Notes: a model not told the origin generated them from the sequence alone. 64,000 nucleotides of DNA from Verrucomicrobiaceae bacterium (GCA_024232965.1 JACKQF010000006.1:1-64000); one strand, 5' to 3'. Positions 1-8,649 are shown, counted from the stretch's first letter. Made by a program: numbers and translations.

Positions 1-488
1 CAGGGAAGAATGCCATGCTGGAGGCACGCGATGCACTGCCCAGCATCAAGGGACCCTATTCGAGCTCGTTGGTCCTCGACGGCGAGATCGAAAGCATCAA
101 AGGAATCCCGCTCGAACCGAAGCGCAAGTTCGCCACCGCCTGCGCCATCGATTGGAACTGGATCGTCGAGGCCGCCTCACGCCGCCAGAAGTGGATCGAT
201 CAGAGCCAATCCGTGAACCTCTGGTTTGGGGACAAAGACATCCGTCCGCTCTCCCACATGTACCGCGCCGCCTGGCGTAAAGGTCTCAAGACCACCTATT
301 ACCTCCGTACCCGCGGCGCCTCCAACATCGAAAAAGCCACCTCCGAAGTGGAAAAAGAGAAGCGCGGCATCGTCGGCACCCACGCCGCCGGAGTCGCCGC
401 CGCCAAACGCGAATACAGCGCCGAGGAAAAAGCAGCCTGCTCCCTCGAAGCCCGCCGCAACGGCGAAGAGTGTGAGGCTTGTCAGTAG
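1..488 (+). CDS. nrdA: Ribonucleoside-diphosphate reductase alpha subunit, C-terminal part (5' end outside window)
   Basis: The reading frame is open from base 3 to the TAG at 486-488, so this is the tail of a gene that begins before the window. Class Ia NrdA reduces ribonucleoside diphosphates to deoxyribonucleotides. The visible part has the ARRQKWIDQSQSVNLW segment, the adjacent tyrosines in TTYYLRTRGAS used for radical transfer, and a C-terminal CEAC pair that relays electrons to the active site. These place it firmly in the family. The first 170 bases recur exactly at 6567-6736, where the rest of the tail is broken. This copy keeps the complete C-terminus and is presumably the functional one. 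Confidence 0.9.
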   Translation, partial: GKNAMLEARDALPSIKGPYSSSLVLDGEIESIKGIPLEPKRKFATACAIDWNWIVEAASRRQKWIDQSQSVNLWFGDKDIRPLSHMYRAAWRKGLKTTYYLRTRGASNIEKATSEVEKEKRGIVGTHAAGVAAAKREYSAEEKAACSLEARRNGEECEACQ

Positions 489-515
489 GATTGGATTCAC
501 ACCAAACATCCGCCC

Positions 516-869
516 ATGAAAACTATGTATATCGTGGAGGCTGATTGCTGCGCACACTCAGCTTGCCACAGGCTCCAAAGGGCTATCGAGAAGCACTTCG
601 AGGGCTCTCATTTGTCGGAAATTGAGCATGATGCACACGGTTCTTCCTGCGTTATTGCGGGACAAATTTTGTTCAATGGTAGCGTCTGCGATATCTCATT
701 CTCACAGATCGACCAACGCCAAATTCGTTTGGCTGTAAACCTTGCGAAGTCCAACGCACAACGGCTCTTAAAATCGATTCATGCGGCCTATTCGAGTGAA
801 TTGGATGCTGTCGGAGCGAGGCATGCGTTGGACATCATTCACTGCACATTAGGAATATACAGCAGGTGA
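516..869 (+). CDS. Hypothetical protein, 117 aa
   Basis: I do not recognise this protein. It is small and soluble-looking, with no signal peptide or membrane segment. It has a cysteine-rich N-terminus (residues 10, 11 and 16), two further cysteines in the middle and one near the end. It begins 27 bases after the nrdA stop and overlaps the next start by four bases (GTGA at 866-869), so the two downstream genes are probably translationally coupled. No good ribosome binding site is visible. Its position inside the nrdA-bounded island suggests it was acquired. The function is unknown; the reading frame itself is credible because of the overlap and length. Confidence 0.6.
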   Translation: MKTMYIVEADCCAHSACHRLQRAIEKHFEGSHLSEIEHDAHGSSCVIAGQILFNGSVCDISFSQIDQRQIRLAVNLAKSNAQRLLKSIHAAYSSELDAVGARHALDIIHCTLGIYSR

Positions 870-1570
870 ATTACGAGCTTTCAATTCCGTTTGAGGCAAA
901 CTTAAGATCATTGTTTTCTGAGAATGATTTTACATCATTAGATACTACCCAATATGGTGAATACGTTAAGGGATATACAGATGAATTCCTTAAAATACAC
1001 CGTTTAGATGATGCTGAAAATCGTCATTATTTTGAATCTCTTGCAGAAGAGGTATTGTCGTTTTGGAAGACCCAGAACAGTATCCCACCATTTGAGCCCA
1101 GTCTGGATCAAATCAAGTCTATCGCTCCGTTAGCCCCCCACTTCGCCCCCCAAACTCCAATACAAGAGAGAGCACACTCGCTTGATAAGTGGAAGGTGAG
1201 TGCTCAAGACGCTTTCCACAAAGAACGTCCTGCGGAAAAGGCGGAGTGTGATCACTTTTTCGAAACCTACACGAACACATTGATTCGTGAGGAAGCATTT
1301 AACGCAAATTCGACGACTTGGTTGGGCGACCTCAATTACCGTTTTTGGGAAGGCCTGTTTCGCCCTGTCCATTCGTTCATCGACCAACCTGGTTCCGAAC
1401 GATTTTGGGCGGAGGTGGGTCCCGAAGTGCCAAGCAAAGATTCGTATTTGACTTCAAAAATCGCTGGTGTTTCTGGTTGGGTCGTCGTGGCGTTGCTTAT
1501 GGTTGCAGTTTGGAGGTGGCGTGTCCGCCGCCCCTCTGGGAGTTCACATCAACCGCCACAAGCCACATAG
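866..1570 (+). CDS. Hypothetical tail-anchored membrane protein, 234 aa
   Basis: I do not recognise this family. About 200 mostly polar, charged residues are followed by one hydrophobic segment near residues 200-218 (GVSGWVVVALLMVAVW) and a short basic tail. This suggests a C-terminal membrane anchor with the bulk in the cytoplasm. The GTG start lies in the stop codon of the preceding gene (GTGA overlap). Base composition in 870-1300 is clearly richer in A+T than the surrounding chromosome, with runs such as attttacatcattagatac, which points to horizontal transfer. A role linked to the NACHT gene downstream is possible but rests only on shared island location. Confidence 0.6.
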   Translation: MNYELSIPFEANLRSLFSENDFTSLDTTQYGEYVKGYTDEFLKIHRLDDAENRHYFESLAEEVLSFWKTQNSIPPFEPSLDQIKSIAPLAPHFAPQTPIQERAHSLDKWKVSAQDAFHKERPAEKAECDHFFETYTNTLIREEAFNANSTTWLGDLNYRFWEGLFRPVHSFIDQPGSERFWAEVGPEVPSKDSYLTSKIAGVSGWVVVALLMVAVWRWRVRRPSGSSHQPPQAT

Positions 1571-1934
1571 AGCGCTGCGCGTTGCACAACCAACAGCCAG
1601 GACTCCCAACCGTTTCTGGGACTGCCGCGAAAAAAGCAAATTCCGCCCGAAAGAAGAAAGTAGCAGTCAGAATCAATAAAGTTGCGCCGCGCTTAACCGT
1701 TATCAACCCGTCGGGGCAGGTTTCAGGCTTTCTGAGTCAACGACCTTTTCAGCCCTCCTTCAATTCCCCCCCCCGGTGTCAAAACTTTTGCAGCAACAGG
1801 CGCAAAGTTGGGGCGCGACTAGATGGTTGCTGATTGTTGTTCCGGTTCCACCGGCTGGTGTATTGTGCATCTCAAAGTAACATGGCCATAAGAAAAGTGG
1901 CTGCGGCTTCAGCCGATGGAGCTACTCAGTAGTA
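1571..1934. other. Intergenic region upstream of the NACHT gene
   Basis: Frames overlapping this 364-base stretch (for example 1318-1833) have unnatural composition and are not supported as genes. It contains the first copy of the 29-bp direct repeat at 1661-1689 and a run of nine C at 1766-1774. A weak purine-rich ggag at about 1918 may be the ribosome binding site for the 1935 start. It probably holds the promoter of the NACHT gene, but no clear -35/-10 pair can be named. Confidence 0.5.
1661..1689 (+). repeat. 29-bp direct repeat flanking the NACHT gene, copy 1
   Basis: The sequence starts tagcagtcag and ends gttgcgccg. It matches 6401-6429 at 27 of 29 positions, the two differences lying in the central A/T-rich part. 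The copies stand 4740 bases apart in the same orientation, one on each side of the 1935-6317 gene. They could be attachment-site remnants, duplicated target sequence, or copies of a genome-wide repeat. Confidence 0.7.
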
Positions 1935-4900
1935 ATGAATTCGAGAACTCCAGCCAACCAAAATCAGAGTCAGCATGTCGATCTTGATCGGCACTTTCGT
2001 GAATTCAGTCAGAAAGAACTTGATGATGCTGAAGTCTTGTCTGCTTCAAATGTGGACCACGAGTGGAGCGCCTCTTTGAATTGGGGTGACCTACTCGAGC
2101 GCAAGCGTGCCATCATGCTGGCTGCAGCTGGCTCGGGAAAGACGCATGAACTTCAAACGCAGCGCGACGTCCTGATGCGTGACGGACGGTTAGCCTTCTT
2201 TGTGCGGCTGGAGGATTTGGCGAGGGAATCCCTTGTTGAGTTGCTCTTGCCAGATGAGGCGGCCCGATTCGAGCAATGGAAGACCGAACCTCAGTGTGAA
2301 GCATGGTTCCTACTTGATGCAGTGGATGAGCTGAAGCTGAACCAGGGCAAGCTGGAGCAATCGCTGCGTCGCATGCGACAGGCGATAGATGGGCATTTAC
2401 ATCGAGCACACATCATCATCTCGAGTCGGCCAAGCGACTGGCGAACCCCAAGCGATGAGGCTCTGGTTCGGCAATGGCTGCCTATCCCGGAAACTACAGA
2501 GGTGGTGATCAAACAAGAGTCCTCGGCTGAAGCCATCTTCGTCCAAGCGATCAGTCGTTCTGGATTCGGCCAATCCAACGAATCGAAAAAGGAAAAGCAC
2601 CCACAGAACGACGGATTGATCACCGTGCTTTTGCTGCCTCTCGCGGACCGACACATCAAGGCATATACCAAATCGCGTGGTGTCGCGGACGCTGATCGGC
2701 TCTTTGCGGAGATTGAAAAGAGCAACGCCTGGATTTTTGCACGTCGCCCCTTGGATCTCGATGACCTTATTTCGCTTTGGAAGACCACGGGCAAGTTGGG
2801 AACTCGTGAGGAACAGCACGCCAACAACGTACGATGCAAACTCCGCGACGACCCCGAGCGTCCTGACTCGGGTGTGCTGACGGACGAGATGGCGAACGAT
2901 GGTGCCGAGCGACTGGCTCTTGCGATGACACTGATGAGATGCCGCACTGCCAAGTCGCCGGGTTCAAAGCAAGGGGCTCATGATTCCGAGCACTCGCTGG
3001 ACACAGCGGACATTCTTCACGGATGGACAGTGGAGCAGCGAGCTACACTGTTGCGTCGCCCGATCTTCGATCCCGCCACGTTCGGCCGCGTGCGTTTTCA
3101 TCATCGATCAGTTCATGAGTATCTCGCTGCACGCAGGCTTTTCCGACTGAGGGAGAAGGGAATGTCCTTGAACAAGGTGTTTCGTTTGTTGCTCGGGGAG
3201 AAGTATGGTGAACGCGTCATCATTCCCTCGATGAGGCCCGTCGCCGCCTGGTTGTCCTTGTGGGATTCAGATGTGTCGCGCGAGGTGGTAAAGCGCGAAC
3301 CCGATGTTCTGATTGAACATGGAGACCCAGGGTCGCTAAGTTTGCAGGTGCGAACTTCAATTATCGAAGGGTTCGTGAACAACCATGCGAAAGGTGGATG
3401 GCGTGGATTTCGCTTCCCGATGGAACAGATTGAGCGAATCGCACGGTCAGACCTCGCCACAGTCATCACGCGATGCTGGGGTAAGAGACTAGAGAATGCG
3501 GAAGTGCGTAATCTACTTCTGAGCCTGATTCACAAAGGGAGCATTTCGGAATGTGCCCCGATTGCCTATCAAGTCGCGCTGGATGCGTCTGCTTCAGCAA
3601 ACGACAGGGTTACCGCAATTCGAGCACTCATCGCTTGCGAGAAGGATACAGAAGTGAGGGCGATCTCACGCGCCATCCTGTCGGAACCCAAGGAATGGCC
3701 GTTGAACGTCGTCAATGGAGTCGTGACCGAGCTGTTCCCTGCATTCTGGACCTGCGAACAGTTAGTCCAGCTTATTTCGAGGCACGAGTCCAAGAAGAGG
3801 CGAAGTGGAGCCTCAGATGGCACCGCATGGGCACTTCGGGCTGTGGTGCATCAGCCGGACCCTCGGTATGATGACCGGATTCTTTGTGTTCGGCTCGCCG
3901 CCCTCATCCGAGGTGGAGCAGAGCCGGGCAGCTCTTGGTATAATATCAAGAGCCATTATGAGAGCTTTTGTTCATCCCTTGCGACGTTGTGTCTGAGAGT
4001 GCTTGAGAAAACGAACGGCACTGTGGATGAACCGCTTTTGGAAGCATCTGTGATTGCCTGTCACCTTTGCGACAGAGAGGCGAGCGAAGAATCTATCAAG
4101 GAACTGAGAGGGTGGTTCTCGGGCCGGACACAATTTCGAGAGCAAATCTTTTGGCTTGAGGTGCAATTGATGGATCTACTGGACCCAAGCAAGGAATCTT
4201 GGGATCGCTTCTTTCACGCCAAATACAGGTCACTCAACGGGAGCTTCATTCCAACAGATAGGCAATGGGTCGAGAAGGCGCTTTTTAACTCAGGGAATCC
4301 AGGTCACCAAGAGGTGGCTCTTCATGCCTGGATAGACCTATGGGCCATGGCCGGACGTAAACGCGCAAAGCTTTCTGGGATGAGATCGCAAATCGCTGGC
4401 ATACCTTCTTTAATGCCAGCCTTTGATTCGCGGACTCAGAAGCCGAAGGACTCTGAGAGCATCAAGAAATACGAGCGCGAGTCGAAAAGGATTGCAGCCG
4501 AACAAGCAGCCAAAGAAGCGAAACGCATCAATGGTTGGAAAAGGTGGCGAACTAAGATGCTACGGAGTCCCGCAGACTACTTCACGGCGAAGTGGCATCG
4601 CGCGACTACCGACAATCTTTACCGCACTCTCGATGGGCGGAGCGTCTCCAGCGGATCACACGCCGTGTGGAGCCATGCGAATTTGGTGGAAATGTTCAAC
4701 GCTGACATCGCTGATAGATCGAGAGAAGCGTTCAAGCGCGAGTGGCGCACCTCTGCGCCAGAGGTCTGGACCGAGCGCCTTGCGTCGAAACGCGAGGGCA
4801 TTCCCTATCTCTGGGTATATGGCCTGTGCGGTGTCATGGCCGAAGCTGAGACGCCTGGCTGGGCTAGATTACTCACGGCGGTTGAGGCAAGGCTTGCGAC

Positions 4901-6317
4901 GCGATTGGCAATGGTAGAGATCAATGGATTCGCGCCCTTCATCAAAGACCTGGCGACGGATCGCCCCTGTGAGGTCGATGCCGTCTTGGGTGTCGAGTTG
5001 TCGGCGCAGCTCGAGCTTGCGGGAACACACTCCCATCTTCCGGCTCTCCAGGACCTCACCCACGCGGATCAGGTGGTGAAGGAGTTGATGAAACCACGAT
5101 TGATGAGCTTCCTATCTACTCGTCTCCGATTTGCCATTCCCGAGGATGCGAATCACTGGCCGCACAATATTGGTCAGCTTCTTGGCATCCTTGCCGAGAC
5201 AGTCACTCCAGAGGAATCCACGTCTGTTGGCAAAATCTGTCTAGCTCACCTCAATCGGGCACCGAACAACCCTCTCGCTTTGACGTGGTTGCTCGGGGTG
5301 TTTCGTTTCGTTCCTGAGCAGGGTGTGAAGGTGTTCACTGAACTCCTTACGAAACGCCGAGGCAAGAGTGCTGATGACTTCGCGATGCAAGCCCTGGCAA
5401 CACTATTCGGGGGCTGGGACGGCATCGGACTAAAGATCAAAGAAGACGACGCGCGAGCCGCTGCTCTCGGTGATCTGATTCGCTGCGCGTATCGATATGT
5501 CAGGCCCGAGGACGATGCTGAGCACGAAGGGGCATATTCGCCGGATACCCGCGACGAAGCCGAACGGGCCCGCAGCTTCTTGTTGTCGGCTTTGATCGAG
5601 ACACCAGGGCCTGTGGCGCAGCGACTTTTAATGAAGTTCGCTAGTGAGCGTTCATTCCGACACTTTCCAGATAGGCTAAGGCATCTTGCCAGAGAGAGGG
5701 CGGCTAAAGATGCGGAATATGAACCTTGGTCTGCCGAAGACATCGCAGCACTGGATCGCACCTTCGAATGTCCTCCCAGTAAGCGCGACGAACTGTTTCA
5801 AGTGATGGTGGATCGACTCGAAGATCTCCAGCACGACATCCTCCATCATGACTTTACGAATCGAAAGACACTGATGAAGATTCGGAAGGAATCTGAGATG
5901 CAACGCGAGATTGCCCTCAAACTCGACCTGAAAGCGAACGGAGCCTATGCCGTGGCACGCGAAGAAGAAGTCGCTGACGACAAGAAGACGGACATTCGAT
6001 TGCTCGCTGACGCTGGAAGCGTAAAGGCTGCTATCGAAATCAAGATCGCGGATAATCGCTGGACTTTGAAGCATCTGGAGGACGCACTTCATAAGCAACT
6101 CGTCGGCCAATATCTGCGGCATCGCGAGTGCCGAGCAGGGTGCCTTCTACTCACAGACAACGGCAGCAGGAAGACTTGGTCGAGTAGAGACGGGAGCGTG
6201 AAGCTATCCTTTGAAGAAGTGATAATCCACCTGAATCAGCTCGCGTCCAGGATCGAAAGCCGCCGAGGTTATGACGTGATATTGAGGGTTGTAGGTTTGA
6301 AGTTCTACCCGTCATGA
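1935..6317 (+). CDS. NACHT-type STAND NTPase with C-terminal PD-(D/E)XK-like nuclease motif, 1460 aa
   Basis: The N-terminal 55 residues are too short to hold an effector. The NTPase core follows: Walker A at 65-70 (GSGKT at 66-70), Walker B at 125-132 (FLLDAVDE) and a sensor-like IIISSRP at 160-166. The motif FHHRSVHEYLAA near residues 386-398 is typical of the winged-helix part of NACHT proteins. Residues from about 420 to 1300 are helical and repeat-like, suited to ligand sensing. The C-terminus shows a PD-(D/E)XK pattern: D1353, E1368-x-K1370, then Q1388 and Q1392-Y1393. Known bacterial NACHT and Avs proteins sense phage products and trigger an effector that is usually N-terminal, so a nuclease at the C-terminus is unusual. 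No partner gene is needed by this reading, although two orphan genes precede it. Defence function is inference. The nuclease call is moderate and rests on motif spacing. Confidence 0.8.
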   Translation: MNSRTPANQNQSQHVDLDRHFREFSQKELDDAEVLSASNVDHEWSASLNWGDLLERKRAIMLAAAGSGKTHELQTQRDVLMRDGRLAFFVRLEDLARESLVELLLPDEAARFEQWKTEPQCEAWFLLDAVDELKLNQGKLEQSLRRMRQAIDGHLHRAHIIISSRPSDWRTPSDEALVRQWLPIPETTEVVIKQESSAEAIFVQAISRSGFGQSNESKKEKHPQNDGLITVLLLPLADRHIKAYTKSRGVADADRLFAEIEKSNAWIFARRPLDLDDLISLWKTTGKLGTREEQHANNVRCKLRDDPERPDSGVLTDEMANDGAERLALAMTLMRCRTAKSPGSKQGAHDSEHSLDTADILHGWTVEQRATLLRRPIFDPATFGRVRFHHRSVHEYLAARRLFRLREKGMSLNKVFRLLLGEKYGERVIIPSMRPVAAWLSLWDSDVSREVVKREPDVLIEHGDPGSLSLQVRTSIIEGFVNNHAKGGWRGFRFPMEQIERIARSDLATVITRCWGKRLENAEVRNLLLSLIHKGSISECAPIAYQVALDASASANDRVTAIRALIACEKDTEVRAISRAILSEPKEWPLNVVNGVVTELFPAFWTCEQLVQLISRHESKKRRSGASDGTAWALRAVVHQPDPRYDDRILCVRLAALIRGGAEPGSSWYNIKSHYESFCSSLATLCLRVLEKTNGTVDEPLLEASVIACHLCDREASEESIKELRGWFSGRTQFREQIFWLEVQLMDLLDPSKESWDRFFHAKYRSLNGSFIPTDRQWVEKALFNSGNPGHQEVALHAWIDLWAMAGRKRAKLSGMRSQIAGIPSLMPAFDSRTQKPKDSESIKKYERESKRIAAEQAAKEAKRINGWKRWRTKMLRSPADYFTAKWHRATTDNLYRTLDGRSVSSGSHAVWSHANLVEMFNADIADRSREAFKREWRTSAPEVWTERLASKREGIPYLWVYGLCGVMAEAETPGWARLLTAVEARLATRLAMVEINGFAPFIKDLATDRPCEVDAVLGVELSAQLELAGTHSHLPALQDLTHADQVVKELMKPRLMSFLSTRLRFAIPEDANHWPHNIGQLLGILAETVTPEESTSVGKICLAHLNRAPNNPLALTWLLGVFRFVPEQGVKVFTELLTKRRGKSADDFAMQALATLFGGWDGIGLKIKEDDARAAALGDLIRCAYRYVRPEDDAEHEGAYSPDTRDEAERARSFLLSALIETPGPVAQRLLMKFASERSFRHFPDRLRHLARERAAKDAEYEPWSAEDIAALDRTFECPPSKRDELFQVMVDRLEDLQHDILHHDFTNRKTLMKIRKESEMQREIALKLDLKANGAYAVAREEEVADDKKTDIRLLADAGSVKAAIEIKIADNRWTLKHLEDALHKQLVGQYLRHRECRAGCLLLTDNGSRKTWSSRDGSVKLSFEEVIIHLNQLASRIESRRGYDVILRVVGLKFYPS

Positions 6318-6566
6318 TTTCCACCGCGTCTGTGCCTTGGAGCACATACCGCAGGAATCACCACCACCCTCCGGAGCGAAGACGGCACCATCCAGCAGAA
6401 TAGCAGTCAGAAACAATTAAGTTGCGCCGATCCAACCCGCAGAGATCGAAGAGACCCTGGATCGTTGGGAGTTCCGAATCGGGACTGCGCGGGCGAAAAA
6501 TGGGAACCGGGGATATCATTTTGCCTCTTACGACTTCCGTCCGCCCGGTAGCGGAGCGAAATCTGT
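6318..6566. other. Junction region after the NACHT gene
   Basis: This stretch holds the second direct-repeat copy (6401-6429). In one plus-strand frame of about 6429-6566 it holds a protein-like stretch with IEETLDRWEFRIGTA and GYHFASYDFRPP, which may be the decayed end of another gene. It lacks a start and runs straight into the duplicated nrdA segment at 6567. I cannot assign this fragment. No terminator hairpin with a T-run was found after the stop at 6317. Confidence 0.4.
6401..6429 (+). repeat. 29-bp direct repeat flanking the NACHT gene, copy 2
   Basis: This copy lies 84 bases after the NACHT stop. It carries the same outer blocks, tagcagtcag and gttgcgccg, as 1661-1689 and differs at two central positions. 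It is followed within 140 bases by the duplicated nrdA segment, so it lies close to the right edge of the island. Confidence 0.7.
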
Positions 6567-6847
6567 CAGGGAAGAATGCCATGCTGGAGGCACGCGATGC
6601 ACTGCCCAGCATCAAGGGACCCTATTCGAGCTCGTTGGTCCTCGACGGCGAGATCGAAAGCATCAAAGGAATCCCGCTCGAACCGAAGCGCAAGTTCGCC
6701 ACCGCCTGCGCCATCGATTGGAACTGGATCGTCGAGGCTGCCGCCTCGCGCCGCTGGAGCCGCCGCCAAACCGAATACAGCGCTGAGGAAATGCAGCCTG
6801 CTCCCTCAAGGCTCGCCGCAACGGCGAAGAGTGAGGCTTGTCAGTAA
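6567..6847 (+). pseudogene. nrdA: Broken duplicate of the nrdA 3' end
   Basis: Bases 6567-6736 match 1-170 without a mismatch. After GTCGAG the copy diverges. It resumes similarity near the end of the gene after losing roughly 200 bases, including the segments with the radical-transfer tyrosines, and it then carries several small indels. Its tail ends SEACQ rather than CEACQ, so one of the two redox cysteines is gone. No nrdA sequence is recognisable upstream of 6567. It cannot encode a working reductase. It marks the far edge of the inserted island, or else a tandem duplication that later decayed. Confidence 0.85.
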
Positions 6848-7008
6848 TCGACTGGCACACGCTTTCCATGGTTTGAGAAAAGACGGCGGGCAGTTTTGCG
6901 CCGCCGTTCCTTCCAAACCAACCTTTGCAAAATTTCCCAAGCGGGACAACTGGAAAGCGGGACAACTTTGCGACACTGAGCAAGTCCAAGAATGCCCGTG
7001 CTTCACTC

Positions 7009-7242
7009 ATGCCTTCCACACTAGACATAAACACGCTGCTAACCGAGGCCTTGACGTGGTCCCCGAGGACCGGCTAGAAGCGGCGGAGCTTGGTTGCCAG
7101 CGTGCCGTGCGATTTAGCAGTCGAAAAAGCGCAACTCGAGGAAGTCCATCGCCGAATCGCCGAGGATCGCAATGGCCAGACGGCCCGCCTACCCGGCCAG
7201 GAAGCCTTGGATCAAGTGCGCAAGACTGTGCTAGGCGTCTAG
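7009..7242 (+). pseudogene. Decayed antitoxin of the 'addiction module component' type
   Basis: Reading from the ATG at 7009 gives MPSTLDINTLLTEALTWSP, the usual beginning of these small antitoxins. The continuations PEDRLEAAEL and then SLVASVPCDLAVEKAQLEEV (ending LDQVRKTVLGV, stop 7240-7242) lie in two other frames. Two frameshifts are therefore needed to restore a protein of about 77 residues. Intact members pair with a RelE/ParE-type toxin, but no toxin gene follows: the next gene is convergent on the minus strand. The rest of 6848-7311 holds nothing else I can identify. The match rests on motif memory, so confidence is moderate. Confidence 0.55.
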
Positions 7243-7311
7243 TGAACTGGGATTTCGATCGCGCTGCGCTGTGCGCGACAAATTCCAAGTCGCCGGTTGT
7301 CACGCCGCTAC

Positions 7312-8619
7312 TCACTGGGAATCAGGCCCTTGGTAGGGGACGATGCCTTTTGGGAGACCGGCTTTGAGCAGTTTCGTGGCGTGTTCGATCAAGGTGTCTT
7401 TGTCATTCAGCAAGTCCTGAGCGGTGGGAAGGACGAGTTCATGGGGTTGGACACCGATGCCTTCAATGCCGCGTCCGTTGTTGAATCGGCTTTTGTTGCT
7501 GCCCACGGAGAAGCGGATGGTGAAGAGGCCGCTCGGCGTCGTGATCTCCGTTTTCTGCGATGAGGTGCCAGCCGTGGCGGACTCGCCAATCATGTAGGCG
7601 CGCCCATCTTCTTTGAACATGCCAGCGATGGTCTCGCCCGCAGAGCGAACGCCGGCATCCACGATCACCACCATCGGTCCCGTGTAGCCTCCGTCAAACT
7701 TGCCCACATAGCCCCGCCAGCTCTGGCCTTTGGCGAGAAAGTGGCCAAACACCGCCTCATGATCACAACCTCCTCCGCCGTTTGCACGCATGTCCAGGAT
7801 GAGGCCCGGGATTTCGCCCAGCGTGGCGAGCATTTGCTGGATTTGCATTGGCAGGTTTCCAGGCACATCGCGCAGGTGGATGTAGCCAAGCCCGTGCTCC
7901 GTGTGGCCATAGGACTGGCGTCCGGTAAACTTCAGGTCGGTCGGCGGAAACAATGGGCCGATGGGCGCATAATTGGGTCCGCCATTGCGCACGCGCTGGA
8001 TGCTGAGCTCTGCGCCGCTCGCGTCTTTAATTTCAAAGGTGATGGGCGTGCCTTCGTAATCTGCCAGACCCCAATGACAGGCGGAATAGAGCGCCATCTG
8101 TGTCGTTGAGAATCCCTGTCCGCGATCGCGCATCCACTCCGCTTTTTGCTTTAGCCAATCCAGCGCCGGAACCCCATCGATACGCGTCACCTCCTGTCCC
8201 GCATGCAGGCCGGATTGGAGGGCATCTTTGAAGGCAGCGCGCACGAGCACACGATCCGGCAGAGTCAGCAAAGCCACACGCGGTCCGGTGAAACGACGTC
8301 CCTTGGATTCGTCCGGCCACTTGATCTTCGATTTCACAATTCCTGCATGCCCATCACGCAACTGCCCCACCAGTCGGGCGACCAATTGCAGGTGCGCTTC
8401 ATCGGTAGTGGTGTGAGCCGCAGCCTGCTGGAATTCTCGCGTAACGGCAGGCCAGTCGATACCCTTGACCTTGATAAGTTCCCCCGCTTTCGACTCAAAC
8501 TCACGCAGCAGGAACTCAACATCATCCACATATGGTACTGCCATGAGCATGCGGGTGCTTGCCACCAAGCCAATGACCCAAACAGTCGCACTTCTCCGGT
8601 TCATCCTCCCTTGTATCAT
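7312..8619 (-). CDS. S41-family secreted serine peptidase
   Basis: This is a 435-residue protein. A hydrophobic N-terminus (residues 10-27) looks like a signal sequence; the start at 8604 (MNRRSATVW) is an alternative. LRDGHAGI near 88-94 and the PDZ-like region at about 115-200 (QSGLHAGQEVTRIDGV) precede the peptidase core with GYIHLRDVPG, LILDMRANGGGG near 274-284, and the probable nucleophile S326 in VRSAGETIA. GRGIEGIGVQPH closes the domain. Members of the tail-specific/tricorn protease group cleave unfolded or C-terminal peptides in the periplasm or outside the cell. The gene stands alone and its substrate is unknown. Confidence 0.8.
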   Translation of the reverse strand: MIQGRMNRRSATVWVIGLVASTRMLMAVPYVDDVEFLLREFESKAGELIKVKGIDWPAVTREFQQAAAHTTTDEAHLQLVARLVGQLRDGHAGIVKSKIKWPDESKGRRFTGPRVALLTLPDRVLVRAAFKDALQSGLHAGQEVTRIDGVPALDWLKQKAEWMRDRGQGFSTTQMALYSACHWGLADYEGTPITFEIKDASGAELSIQRVRNGGPNYAPIGPLFPPTDLKFTGRQSYGHTEHGLGYIHLRDVPGNLPMQIQQMLATLGEIPGLILDMRANGGGGCDHEAVFGHFLAKGQSWRGYVGKFDGGYTGPMVVIVDAGVRSAGETIAGMFKEDGRAYMIGESATAGTSSQKTEITTPSGLFTIRFSVGSNKSRFNNGRGIEGIGVQPHELVLPTAQDLLNDKDTLIEHATKLLKAGLPKGIVPYQGPDSQ

Positions 8620-8649
8620 GACTCAACGGATTCTGTCGAGCACAGACCC

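Noticed and set aside
1318..1833. 171-residue frame spanning the end of the membrane orphan and the intergenic region
   Set aside because: It overlaps a better supported frame, runs through the direct repeat and the C9 run, and has no recognisable features.
6422..6847. 141-residue frame ending in the nrdA-like tail taken as a gene
   Set aside because: It joins unrelated sequence to a damaged nrdA fragment missing the radical-transfer tyrosines, so it is treated as a pseudogene.
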